From: Gammaproteobacteria bacterium
GTDB lineage: Bacteria > Pseudomonadota > Gammaproteobacteria > Burkholderiales > Burkholderiaceae_C
Length of the DNA: 64,000 nt
Assembly (NCBI GenBank): GCA_025359085.1
Contig: JANYHL010000107.1
Location: 1 to 64,000 of the forward strand
Direction: 5' to 3'
The notes beneath the pieces were generated by a model. The model made no database searches and had not been told where the DNA came from. It saw only the letters and a list, made by a program, of their open reading frames with translations. Made by a program: the position numbers and the translations under genes. Shown in pieces: positions 54,959-64,000 of this stretch. Within the stretch, counting starts at the first letter, position 1; every line of letters starts with the position of its first letter.

Positions 54959-55900
54959 TCAGGCGTATTCGGCCAAGGTCTTTTTCATTTTCTTCATCGC
55001 CGCCACCTCAATTTGCCGAATGCGCTCGGCACTGACGCCATAGACCGCCGCGAGTTCGTGCAGCGTCATGCCGCCTGAGTTGTCGTCGTTGACCTTGAGC
55101 CAGCGCTCTTCGACGATGCGCCGACTGCGCTCGTCCAGCGCTTCCAGCGCGGTCGCAATGCCGTCGCTGGCCAGCAGGTCACGCTGGTGCGCCTCGATCA
55201 TTTCAGTGGGTTCGTGCCGGGTATCTGTCAGGTAGGCAATCGGGCCAAACGCGTCCTCACCGTCGTCCGAGGGGCTGGGGTCGAGCAGCACATCACCGCC
55301 CGAGAGCCGGGTTTCCATCTCGATCACCTCTTCGCGCTTGACCCTGAGCGCCAGCGCCATGGCGTCGATTTGATCTTCATTCAGGCTGTCGCGGTGGGTG
55401 CCGAGATCGGCGGCTGCGTCCTCTGACTTGTAACGCTGCTTCATGGAGCGCAGGTTAAAAAATAGCTTGCGCTGCGCTTTGGTGGTGGCCATCTTGACCA
55501 TGCGCCAGTTTTTCAGGATGTACTCGTGAATCTCGGCCTTGATCCAGTGCAGCGCGTAGCTCACCAGCCGCACGCCGTGGTCGGGGTCGAAGCGTTTGAC
55601 CGCCTTCATCAAGCCCACATTGCCTTCCTGAATCAGGTCGCCATGCGGCAGGCCATAACCCAGGTACTGGCGTGCCACCGACACCACCAGCCGCAAGTGC
55701 GACAACACCATTTTGCCGGCCGCATCCAGATCATTGTCTTGTCTGAACTTGCGCGAAAACTCCTGCTCTTCTTCCAGGGTGAGCATGGGCAGGCGATTGG
55801 CCGCAGAAATATAAGCGTCAAGATTACCCAGTGCGGGCACCATCGACCACGGGTTGACCACGGTCAGTGCAGCACCTGAAACATTAGATTGATAAGACAT
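54959..55900 (-). CDS. rpoH: RNA polymerase sigma-32 factor (heat shock)
   Basis: 313 residues. Region 2 is conserved (AGKMVLSHLRLVVSVARQYLGYGLPHGDLIQEGNVGLMKAVKRFDPDHGVRLVSYALHWIKAEIHEYILKNWRMVK), including the RpoH box after it (TTKAQRKLFFNLRSMK). Region 4 ends in LHELAAVYGVSAERIRQIEVAAMKKM. The ATG at 55900 has AAGGAG seven bases upstream; the ATG at 55927 lies too close to the operator. A perfect CIRCE lies just upstream, so HrcA control of sigma-32 is expected, linking the two heat-shock circuits. Confidence 0.97.
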   Translation of the reverse strand: MSYQSNVSGAALTVVNPWSMVPALGNLDAYISAANRLPMLTLEEEQEFSRKFRQDNDLDAAGKMVLSHLRLVVSVARQYLGYGLPHGDLIQEGNVGLMKAVKRFDPDHGVRLVSYALHWIKAEIHEYILKNWRMVKMATTKAQRKLFFNLRSMKQRYKSEDAAADLGTHRDSLNEDQIDAMALALRVKREEVIEMETRLSGGDVLLDPSPSDDGEDAFGPIAYLTDTRHEPTEMIEAHQRDLLASDGIATALEALDERSRRIVEERWLKVNDDNSGGMTLHELAAVYGVSAERIRQIEVAAMKKMKKTLAEYA

Positions 55901-55931
55901 GCCATCACTCCTTTTTGTCGTATCCATAATG

Positions 55932-55958
55932 TTAGCACTCTCTTCGGTAGAGTGCTAA
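55932..55958. promoter_or_regulatory. CIRCE operator (HrcA binding site) at rpoH
   Basis: TTAGCACTC-N9-GAGTGCTAA, a full match to the CIRCE consensus, 31 bp upstream of the rpoH ATG. hrcA is encoded in this same window. Confidence 0.95.
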
Positions 55959-56110
55959 ACCAGGCGTCCAATCAGGTTAAATGCCTCCAGAGGCAGGCTC
56001 GGATAGCCCATGGCGGCTTTGAAGTTGGCGCGGGATTTTTTGGCTTGCACTGCCCGGATATTAAGGATAATTGCCAGATTCGTGATTGACCGTTATTTAT
56101 TGACCGCCCT

Positions 56111-58160
<2,050 letters not shown>

Positions 58161-58460
58161 CGGCATTGATTCAGGCCATCGCTTAGCCTGCCACCCGCGC
58201 GGGGTGCGCTATGGTTGCGCTGAGAGGGTCCAACAAATCCACGAACTTGATCTGTTTCATCCCCGCGTATATAAAGACGGACCTATTTTGCATTGCCTAT
58301 CGCCCGACCCCGCCGCCACGATCGACGCGCGCCAGGGCCGCGCTTTGTCGCGGAATGTTCGTAAGTGCAACGGTTTGTCGAATGGCAGGCCGGGCCCTGC
58401 AGGGTCCCTAGAATGAAACGGTGGCGGATTTTCGCTTCACATCAAAAAGAAAGTGCTTAT

Positions 58461-59171
58461 ATGTTGATCAAACAATGGGTTATCGCGTTTATTGCGACCA
58501 GTGCCATCAGCCTGTTCGGTCCGTCCGCCTTTTCCCAGACCTTGCAGGCGGGCTCGACCGGCCTCAGCGCGACCGCCAGCTCAGGTACCGCAGCGGGCAA
58601 GCTGAGCGCGCAATACGGCGTGTTGGCGGGGTCACCCGCAAACGCTGAGTCCCTGGTAAGCGGTCTGCGCAGTGGCACTTCCATCACACTGGCAGCCCGT
58701 CCTGACAGCAGCCAGCCGGTGCCGCCTTCAGCGACGTTCACCCCCGCCACCGGCAAGCTTGGTTATGGCAACATCAATATTGCCTTGTCCCTGGCCAAAG
58801 CCGATCTGGCGAAGCAAGGTATTCCCCAGCCAACACCCGCCCAGCTGGCAGCAACCTTGAACGGTGGAATGATCACCACCGCGAGCGGCTCCGTGACGAT
58901 GGCGGGTGTGCTGGCGCAACGTCAGGCCGGGCTGGGTTGGGGGCAAATTGCGCACAGCATGGGCCTCAAGCTGGGTGCCGTCATGAGCGCTTCCAAATCG
59001 GATAAAACGCATGATGCGGAAATGAATGCCAAGCACGTCGCAAAAGCAGACAAGTCCGGCGAGGCACAGGCCAAAGGAGCTAAAAGCGAGCATGGTGCAA
59101 GCGCCAGCAACGGTGGCGGTAACGGTGGCGGTAACGGTGGCGGCAACGGCGGCGGTGGTAGCCACAAGTGA
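58461..59171 (+). CDS. Secreted protein with glycine-asparagine tail, unknown function
   Basis: 236 residues. Signal peptide MLIKQWVIAFIATSAISLFGPSAFSQ, then a Ser/Thr/Ala-rich region, a possible folded part (KLGYGNINIALSLAKADLAKQG...GGMITTASGSVTMAGVLAQRQAGLGWGQIAHSMGLKLG), a Lys/Ala-rich charged stretch and a tail of (NGGG)4 plus GGSHK. Not recognised; resembles small surface or matrix-type proteins. A start at 58413 is possible. The roughly 300 bp before it, after glnB, show no gene. Confidence 0.7.
   Translation: MLIKQWVIAFIATSAISLFGPSAFSQTLQAGSTGLSATASSGTAAGKLSAQYGVLAGSPANAESLVSGLRSGTSITLAARPDSSQPVPPSATFTPATGKLGYGNINIALSLAKADLAKQGIPQPTPAQLAATLNGGMITTASGSVTMAGVLAQRQAGLGWGQIAHSMGLKLGAVMSASKSDKTHDAEMNAKHVAKADKSGEAQAKGAKSEHGASASNGGGNGGGNGGGNGGGGSHK
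59109..59156 (+). repeat. Tandem 12-bp repeat encoding (NGGG)4
   Basis: Four copies of AACGGTGGCGGT with third-position variation, at the 3' end of the secreted-protein gene. Confidence 0.85.
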
Positions 59172-59214
59172 TTGAGTTGGACTCCGACCCTTGTTTCCTA
59201 CCTCTGTGCTTGGA

Positions 59215-59760
59215 TCAGGGCGGTGTACAAAGCGCCTGCAACGCAAGAACGGTGCGCCAGTTTCTTGTGGTGGCGGGGACTTTGAGGGCTCGTTCAAAAT
59301 AGCTATTGTTCAATTTTGTCTTGCCGTAGCCGTGCGGGCAGTGCAGCAGAACTGCGCTGCCCAACAGAACGGCGCGCTCGCCCGCGGCGGCGGGAAGCGG
59401 GAGCGCCTGGAAGGCGTCCTGAGTAACAGGCTGGAAGAGGAAGGTGCAGTGAAACAGCGTGTCTTCACCGCCCGTCTTCGGCCCCAAAGGATTCGAGTTG
59501 ACAATGCGCGTCAGCTCATGGGTTGACAGCACCAGAACGGGAACCTCATGCCCGAAATCCTGCGTGATCCTGCTCCTGATCTTTGCGCCGAGCCTGCCCT
59601 TATCGGATGAGTCGGTCCGGAAAATGATATTGCCGCTTTGCAGATAGGTTTGCACGTCGCGCAAGCCCAAGCGTGCAAGGCTGTCGCGCAGCTCAGCCAT
59701 GCGCAGGGCGTTCTGGCCTGACACATTGATGCCACGCAACAGGGCAACGTAGCTTGTCAT
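59215..59760 (-). CDS. DUF1697 family protein
   Basis: 181 residues, starting MTSYVALLRGINVSGQNALRMAELRDSLARLGL, with QTYLQSGNIIF and the C-terminal NNSYFERALKVPATTRNWRTVLAL, all typical of DUF1697. Function unknown. It lies five bases after argH on the same strand. A short AAAATAGCTATTGTTCAATTTT near the C-terminus resembles the left arm of the dispersed repeat. Confidence 0.92.
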   Translation of the reverse strand: MTSYVALLRGINVSGQNALRMAELRDSLARLGLRDVQTYLQSGNIIFRTDSSDKGRLGAKIRSRITQDFGHEVPVLVLSTHELTRIVNSNPLGPKTGGEDTLFHCTFLFQPVTQDAFQALPLPAAAGERAVLLGSAVLLHCPHGYGKTKLNNSYFERALKVPATTRNWRTVLALQALCTPP

Positions 59761-59765
59761 GGCCC

Positions 59766-61217
59766 TCAGCCGAGCCGCTGACGATGCCGCCCAATCTGCG
59801 CCCGCACCTGATTCGGCGCCGTGCCGCCCAGAATGTCGCGCGCATTGAGCGAGCCGCGCAGATTCAGCACCTCGTACACATCCTTCTCAATACTCGGGCT
59901 GAACTGCTGCAGCACTGCGAGCGGCAACTCCGATAAATCCACCTGGTGCGAGATAGCGGCTTTCACCGCGTGCGCGACGGTCTCATGCGCATCGCGAAAC
60001 GCCAGCCCCTTTTTAACCAGATAGTCGGCCAAATCGGTGGCGGTGGCATAGCCGCGCAGGGCGGCGCGCTCCATCGCCTCCGGGTTGACGCTGATGCCGC
60101 CTTCTTTGACGCCGGTGGCTGGGTTGAGCTGGCCACCCACCATCTCGGCAAAGATGCGCAGCGTGTCCTTCAAGGTGTCCACGGTGTCAAACAAGGGTTC
60201 TTTGTCTTCCTGGTTGTCCTTGTTGTAGGCCAGCGGCTGGCCCTTCATCAGGGTGATCAGGCCCATCAGGTGGCCGACCACGCGCCCGGTCTTGCCGCGC
60301 GCGAGTTCCGGCACGTCCGGATTTTTCTTCTGCGGCATGATGGAACTGCCGGTGGTGAAGCGGTCGGCAATTTTGATAAAGCCAAAGTTCTGGCTCATCC
60401 ACAGAATCAGCTCTTCACTCATGCGGCTGATGTGCACCATGCAAAGCGCGGCGGCGGCGGTGAATTCGATGGCGAAGTCGCGGTCGCTCACGGCGTCCAG
60501 CGAGTTCTGGCAGACACAGGGCTGTCCCTTGTCGTCGACCATGCCCAGGGTCTTGGCGACGCGTTCGCGGTCCAGCGGGTAGCTGGTGCCGGCCAGGGCG
60601 GCGGCGCCCAGCGGCAGCCGGTTGGTGCGGCGGCGCACGTCGCTCATGCGTTCGGCATCGCGGCTGAACATTTCCACGTAAGCCAGCATGTGGTGGCCGA
60701 AGCTGATCGGCTGCGCCACCTGCAGGTGGGTGAAGCCGGGCAGGATCACGTCGACATTTTTCTCGGCCACGTCCAGCAGCGCCTTTTGCAGGTCGGTCAG
60801 CAGCGCGCCAATCAGGTCAATCTCGCCGCGCAACCACAGCCGCACGTCGGTCGCGACCTGGTCGTTGCGCGAGCGGCCGGTGTGCAGGCGCTTGCCGGCA
60901 ATGCCCACCAGCTGCGTCAGGCGCGCTTCTATGTTGAGGTGCACGTCTTCGAGGTCAAGTTTCCAGTCAAAGGCGCCGGATTCGATCTCGGCGGTGATGC
61001 TGGCCAGGCCGCTTTGAATCGACTGGTGGTCTTCGGCGCTGATGATTTTTTGCGCGGCCAGCATGTCGGCGTGGGCCAGACTGCCCGCAATGTCGGCCTG
61101 CCACAGGCGCTTGTCAAAAAATACACTGGCGGTGTAACGCTTGACCAGGTCGCTCATCGGCTCGGAGAATAGCGCAGACCAGGCTTGCGATTTTTTATCA
61201 AATTGGTTGTGTGACAT
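59766..61217 (-). CDS. argH: Argininosuccinate lyase
   Basis: Last step of arginine synthesis. 483 residues. [40 protein letters not shown] and the fumarase-superfamily signature [17 protein letters not shown] are present. Length slightly above the usual 460. It is divergent from the two-component genes by about 90 bp. Confidence 0.97.
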   Translation of the reverse strand: MSHNQFDKKSQAWSALFSEPMSDLVKRYTASVFFDKRLWQADIAGSLAHADMLAAQKIISAEDHQSIQSGLASITAEIESGAFDWKLDLEDVHLNIEARLTQLVGIAGKRLHTGRSRNDQVATDVRLWLRGEIDLIGALLTDLQKALLDVAEKNVDVILPGFTHLQVAQPISFGHHMLAYVEMFSRDAERMSDVRRRTNRLPLGAAALAGTSYPLDRERVAKTLGMVDDKGQPCVCQNSLDAVSDRDFAIEFTAAAALCMVHISRMSEELILWMSQNFGFIKIADRFTTGSSIMPQKKNPDVPELARGKTGRVVGHLMGLITLMKGQPLAYNKDNQEDKEPLFDTVDTLKDTLRIFAEMVGGQLNPATGVKEGGISVNPEAMERAALRGYATATDLADYLVKKGLAFRDAHETVAHAVKAAISHQVDLSELPLAVLQQFSPSIEKDVYEVLNLRGSLNARDILGGTAPNQVRAQIGRHRQRLG

Positions 61218-61304
61218 GCGATAGGCTCATGCGAGTAAGGCTTGCGCCAGAGAATCATCAATAATCAGCCCCAAGCTTGAGTGAGCTTGAAACCTCATTG
61301 ATCA

Positions 61305-62348
61305 ATGAAAGATTCTCAAATTTTATCGACCTTCCAGGAACTTGCCCCAGAGTTGCCTGCGCGTGCGCCCCAGCCTGCGGCCGTGCTGGTGTTTGATGCC
61401 TGCCATGTGGGTGTCATGCTGCGTGCCGTGCTGTTTGTGGAAGTGGTGGTGGCGGTGGGGGCCATGTTTGGGGCTGCCACGCTCATGGACTGGCTGACGC
61501 GCCTGTCTCTGCTGACCGGTGGCGCCTTGCCCGCTACGCTGGTCTGGCTGATTGCCGCCTGCAGCCTGAAGAAATTACTTGCCCACTTGCGCAGCAGTGC
61601 CCAGCAGCTGGCCGGTGTTGCCTTGGGCGCCGTGGCCGGTTTGTACGGCTGTGGCGTGTTGGCGCTGGTGGGACTGCTGGAGTCGGCGCCCTGGCTGGCC
61701 AGTGCGGCCAGCGGAGCCCTGTTGTCGGCGGCGCTGGTGGCGGCGCTGGTGTTGCGCGCCAAGGGCCAGACGCCAGCGGCCACGGCGGCGCGCCTGAGCG
61801 AGTTGCAGGCGCGCATTCGTCCGCATTTTTTGTTCAACACGCTCAACACGGCGATTGCGCTGGTGCGCGCCGAACCGGCCAAGGCCGAGACCTTGCTGGA
61901 AGATCTGAGCGACCTGTTTCGCCATGCGCTGATGGACCAGGGCAAAGCGGTCACGCTGGCTGACGAGATCATGCTGGCGCAGCGCTATCTGGCGATTGAA
62001 AAGCTGCGCTTTGGCGAGCGCATCCAGGTGGAGTGGGCGCTGGACCCGGATGCGGCGGCGGCCAAGTTGCCACCCTTGCTGCTGCAACCGCTGGTTGAAA
62101 ATGCGGTCAAACACGGGGTCGAGCCCAGCGCGCAGGGGGCAGAAATCAAGATTTCGACGCAACGCCGGGGCTCCACCGTTGTCATCAAGGTGACCAACAC
62201 CGTGCCCGTGGGCAATAGCGCGCCGGGTAGCGGGCTGGCGCTGAAAAACGTGCGTGACCGGCTCAGCTTGCTGCACGATGTGCAGGGCCAGTTTCAGTAC
62301 GGACTCAAAAACGGTGTGTTTCAAGTTCGGATCGAGGTCCCGCTATGA
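61305..62348 (+). CDS. LytS/AlgZ-type membrane sensor histidine kinase
   Basis: 347 residues. Four membrane helices within residues 30-155, then a His-kinase domain with H-box LQARIRPHFLFNTLNTAIALVRAEP, N-box PLLLQPLVENAVKHGVEP and G-box GSGLALKNVRDRLSLLHD. In betaproteobacteria this gene and the next lie beside argH. It likely phosphorylates the following LytTR regulator. Signal unknown. Confidence 0.93.
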   Translation: MKDSQILSTFQELAPELPARAPQPAAVLVFDACHVGVMLRAVLFVEVVVAVGAMFGAATLMDWLTRLSLLTGGALPATLVWLIAACSLKKLLAHLRSSAQQLAGVALGAVAGLYGCGVLALVGLLESAPWLASAASGALLSAALVAALVLRAKGQTPAATAARLSELQARIRPHFLFNTLNTAIALVRAEPAKAETLLEDLSDLFRHALMDQGKAVTLADEIMLAQRYLAIEKLRFGERIQVEWALDPDAAAAKLPPLLLQPLVENAVKHGVEPSAQGAEIKISTQRRGSTVVIKVTNTVPVGNSAPGSGLALKNVRDRLSLLHDVQGQFQYGLKNGVFQVRIEVPL

Positions 62349-62372
62349 AGCCAGGCGAGGGTAGGTAACGCG

Positions 62373-63113
62373 ATGACTCTGAAAGTGTTGATCGTGGACG
62401 ATGAAGCGCTGGCGCGCGCCCGCCTGCGAACGTTGCTGGGAGATTGCACGGCGCCTGCGGCCCGGGTGGAGGCCGAGGCCGCCAACGCCGCGCAGGCCCT
62501 GGCTTGGCTGCAGCACCACCCGGTCGATCTGGTCTTGATCGATATTCACATGCCGGGGGCTGACGGTCTGGCGCTGGCACAGACGCTGCGCACGCGGGCC
62601 CAGCCACCGGCTGTGGTGTTCGTCACCGCCTACGCCGAACACGCGGTGCAAGCGTTCGAGCTCGAAGCGGTGGACTACCTGACCAAGCCGGTGCGCTTGG
62701 AGCGGCTCCAGGTTACGCTACAAAAAATAGAGCGCATTACGAAGCAGACTCGGGGGCTGGAGCCTGATTTGCCTGAAGAGTTTTTGGTGATTCAAGACCG
62801 GGGTCGAACCGAGCGTGTGTCGTTGGCCGCGGTGCTGTATCTCAAGGCAGAGCTGAAATACATCACGGTGCGCACGGTGGCCCGGAGCTACCTGCTGGAA
62901 GGCGCCTTGAGTGAGCTCGAAGACAAATACAAGACGTACTTTGTGCGTATCCACCGCAACGCCCTGATTGCCCGGCGCGCCGTGCGCTCGCTGGAAAAGT
63001 ACCACGACCCGCAAGAAGGCGACGGCTGGGCGGTGCGGCTCAACAACATTGACGAATTACTGTGGGTGTCGCGCCGGCAATTGGCGGCGGTGCGCGAACT
63101 GGTGGTGGGCTAA
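62373..63113 (+). CDS. LytTR-family response regulator (AlgR-like)
   Basis: 246 residues. Receiver domain with phospho-acceptor Asp in LVLIDIHMPGADGLAL, acidic DDEA near the start and Lys in LTKPVRL; C-terminal LytTR DNA-binding domain with VLYLKAELKYITVRTVARSYLLEGALSELEDKY and FVRIHRNALIARRAVRSLEKYHD. The linker (KIERITKQTRGLEPDLPEEF) may be repeat-derived. It is 24 bp after the kinase gene. Targets unknown; AlgR homologues act on pili and exopolysaccharide. Confidence 0.94.
   Translation: MTLKVLIVDDEALARARLRTLLGDCTAPAARVEAEAANAAQALAWLQHHPVDLVLIDIHMPGADGLALAQTLRTRAQPPAVVFVTAYAEHAVQAFELEAVDYLTKPVRLERLQVTLQKIERITKQTRGLEPDLPEEFLVIQDRGRTERVSLAAVLYLKAELKYITVRTVARSYLLEGALSELEDKYKTYFVRIHRNALIARRAVRSLEKYHDPQEGDGWAVRLNNIDELLWVSRRQLAAVRELVVG
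62718..62772 (+). repeat. Diverged dispersed repeat in the LytTR regulator linker (tentative)
   Basis: CAAAAAATAGAGCGCATTACG and CGGGGGCTGGAGCCTGATTTG align with the 60-bp family with several changes. It falls exactly between receiver and DNA-binding domain. Confidence 0.45.
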
Positions 63114-63121
63114 ATTAAGTT

Positions 63122-63184
63122 GATATTTATTTGATAGCTGCTAACGCTTATTGGACGGTGGCTACAGCCTGATTGTTTATAAAT
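63122..63184 (+). repeat. 60-bp dispersed repeat after the LytTR regulator gene
   Basis: TATTTATTTGATAGCTGCTA, ACGCTTATTGGACGGTGGCTAC, GCCTGATTG and TTTATAAATG; a near-complete intergenic copy. Confidence 0.8.
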
Positions 63185-63265
63185 GAGTCGGGGCGTGGCT
63201 AGCTTATTTTTTTCACCATAACTCGTCTGCAAGAGAGCAGGGCGGTGCGGGGCGCAAGCGAGGGT

Positions 63266-64000
63266 TTAACCAGTGTTCCTGAGTCCTGCTGCAATGCCGT
63301 TGATTGAAATGTGAATGCCGCGTTGCACGCGTTCATCGGTCTGCCCGGCGCGGTAGCGGCGTATCAGTTCGACTTGAAGGTGATGCAAGGGATCAATATA
63401 GGGAAAGCGGTGGCGTATGGAACGCTGCAAGGCCGCGTTGTGGGCCAGGCGATACGGTTCGCCAGTGATCAGGCTCAGCGCGTTGGCGGTGCGGTGCCAC
63501 TCGGCTTCAATCACGCCAAAGATTTTTTTGCGCAGTCGGCTGTCGGTTACCAGCTCCGCGTAACGCGAGGCCAGCGCCAGGTCGCTTTTGGCCATCACCA
63601 TGTCCATATTGGAGAGCAAGGTGGTGAAAAACGGCCATTGCCTGTGCATTTTTTGCAGCAGCGCCAGCTGGTCTTGTTGCACGCCCTGGGCCAGAAACAG
63701 TTCAACCGCCCCGCCAAAGCCATACCAGCCCGGCAAGGTCAGGCGGCATTGGCCCCAGCTGAAGCCCCACGGAATGGCGCGCAGGTCTTCAATTTTTTGC
63801 GATGGTTTGCGTGATGCGGGGCGTGAGCCGATGTTGAGTTCGGCAATTTCACGAATCGGCGTGGCGTTGAAAAAGTAGTCGGTAAAGCCCGGGGTTTCAT
63901 AGACCAGCTGGCGGTAGGCGGCCATGCTGCTGAGCGACAGTTCGGCCGCCGCCTTCAGGAAAGGTGGGGTGGCCGATTTGGTGGGCTTGAGCAGCGTCGC
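63266..64000 (-). CDS. ppc: Phosphoenolpyruvate carboxylase, C-terminal part
   Basis: Makes oxaloacetate from PEP and bicarbonate. The visible 244 C-terminal residues include [22 protein letters not shown] with the conserved Arg residues, [19 protein letters not shown] and the C-terminal tetrapeptide RNTG used for allosteric aspartate control. The gene continues beyond the window on its 5' side. It is convergent with the LytTR regulator gene. Confidence 0.95.
   Translation of the reverse strand, partial: ATLLKPTKSATPPFLKAAAELSLSSMAAYRQLVYETPGFTDYFFNATPIREIAELNIGSRPASRKPSQKIEDLRAIPWGFSWGQCRLTLPGWYGFGGAVELFLAQGVQQDQLALLQKMHRQWPFFTTLLSNMDMVMAKSDLALASRYAELVTDSRLRKKIFGVIEAEWHRTANALSLITGEPYRLAHNAALQRSIRHRFPYIDPLHHLQVELIRRYRAGQTDERVQRGIHISINGIAAGLRNTG

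Noticed and set aside
55459-55485. AAAAAATAGCTTGCGCTGCG in rpoH as a repeat copy
   Set aside because: It encodes the conserved RpoH-box region, which is present in sigma-32 proteins generally, so the match is fortuitous.

Overview
The window reads as a chromosomal segment of a betaproteobacterium of the Comamonadaceae, most like Rhodoferax or a close relative. The basis is gene order (mutM-TPR-lolB-ispE-tRNA-Gln-prs-rplY-pth; a full coxB-coxA-ctaG-coxC-surf1-ctaA-ctaB-sco cluster; nadE-glnB), protein sequences typical of the group, and two kinds of short dispersed repeat that I associate with Comamonadaceae. Species assignment is inference. Nearly everything is housekeeping. The one stretch that looks accessory is about 51962-54958.

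Layout. 1-9 kb, mostly minus strand: glnA (cut by the window edge) with a sigma-54 promoter and a distant NtrC-type site, a CinA-related molybdopterin-domain protein, an EI24 membrane protein, a pseudouridine synthase, ackA, a likely phaC remnant, a periplasmic-sensor GGDEF-EAL protein and a phasin. 9-16 kb: DUF2059 protein, PAS-PAS-GGDEF-EAL protein, cytochrome c4, engB, two lipid acyltransferases. At 15911-16243 lies a tRNA with anticodon CAU split by a 255-nt group I intron. 16-31 kb: hrcA, nadK, recN, rapZ, mutY, a dynamin-like GTPase, mutM, a TPR protein, lolB, ispE, tRNA-Gln, prs, rplY, pth. 31-42 kb: ferredoxin, universal stress protein, coaD, rsmD, a YihY protein, two M16 peptidases, ftsY, an esterase, an orphan ParA, a MaoC hydratase, trmL, comF and a BioC-like methyltransferase. 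42.7-52 kb: cytochrome oxidase structural and assembly genes. 52-55 kb: gene-poor accessory DNA. 55-64 kb: rpoH with a perfect CIRCE operator, nadE, glnB, a secreted glycine-tailed protein, argH, a LytS/LytTR two-component pair and the C-terminal part of ppc.

Themes. Nitrogen control is represented by glnA and glnB; heat shock by HrcA and a CIRCE site in front of rpoH, suggesting HrcA represses the sigma-32 gene; aerobic respiration by the oxidase cluster; polymer and acetate metabolism by phasin, ackA and a phaC remnant.

The least expected signal is an AT/GC-mosaic repeat of about 60 bp (core ATAGCTGCTTGCGC ... GGGCTAGC ... TTATAAA), seen about twelve times. In four genes (lolB, a DUF4124 protein, an M16 peptidase, a SCO protein) it lies in the same orientation and frame exactly over the signal peptide, and its core ATAGCTGCTTGC encodes the lipobox-like residues I-A-A-C. 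The repeat seems to have been adopted as a source of export signals.
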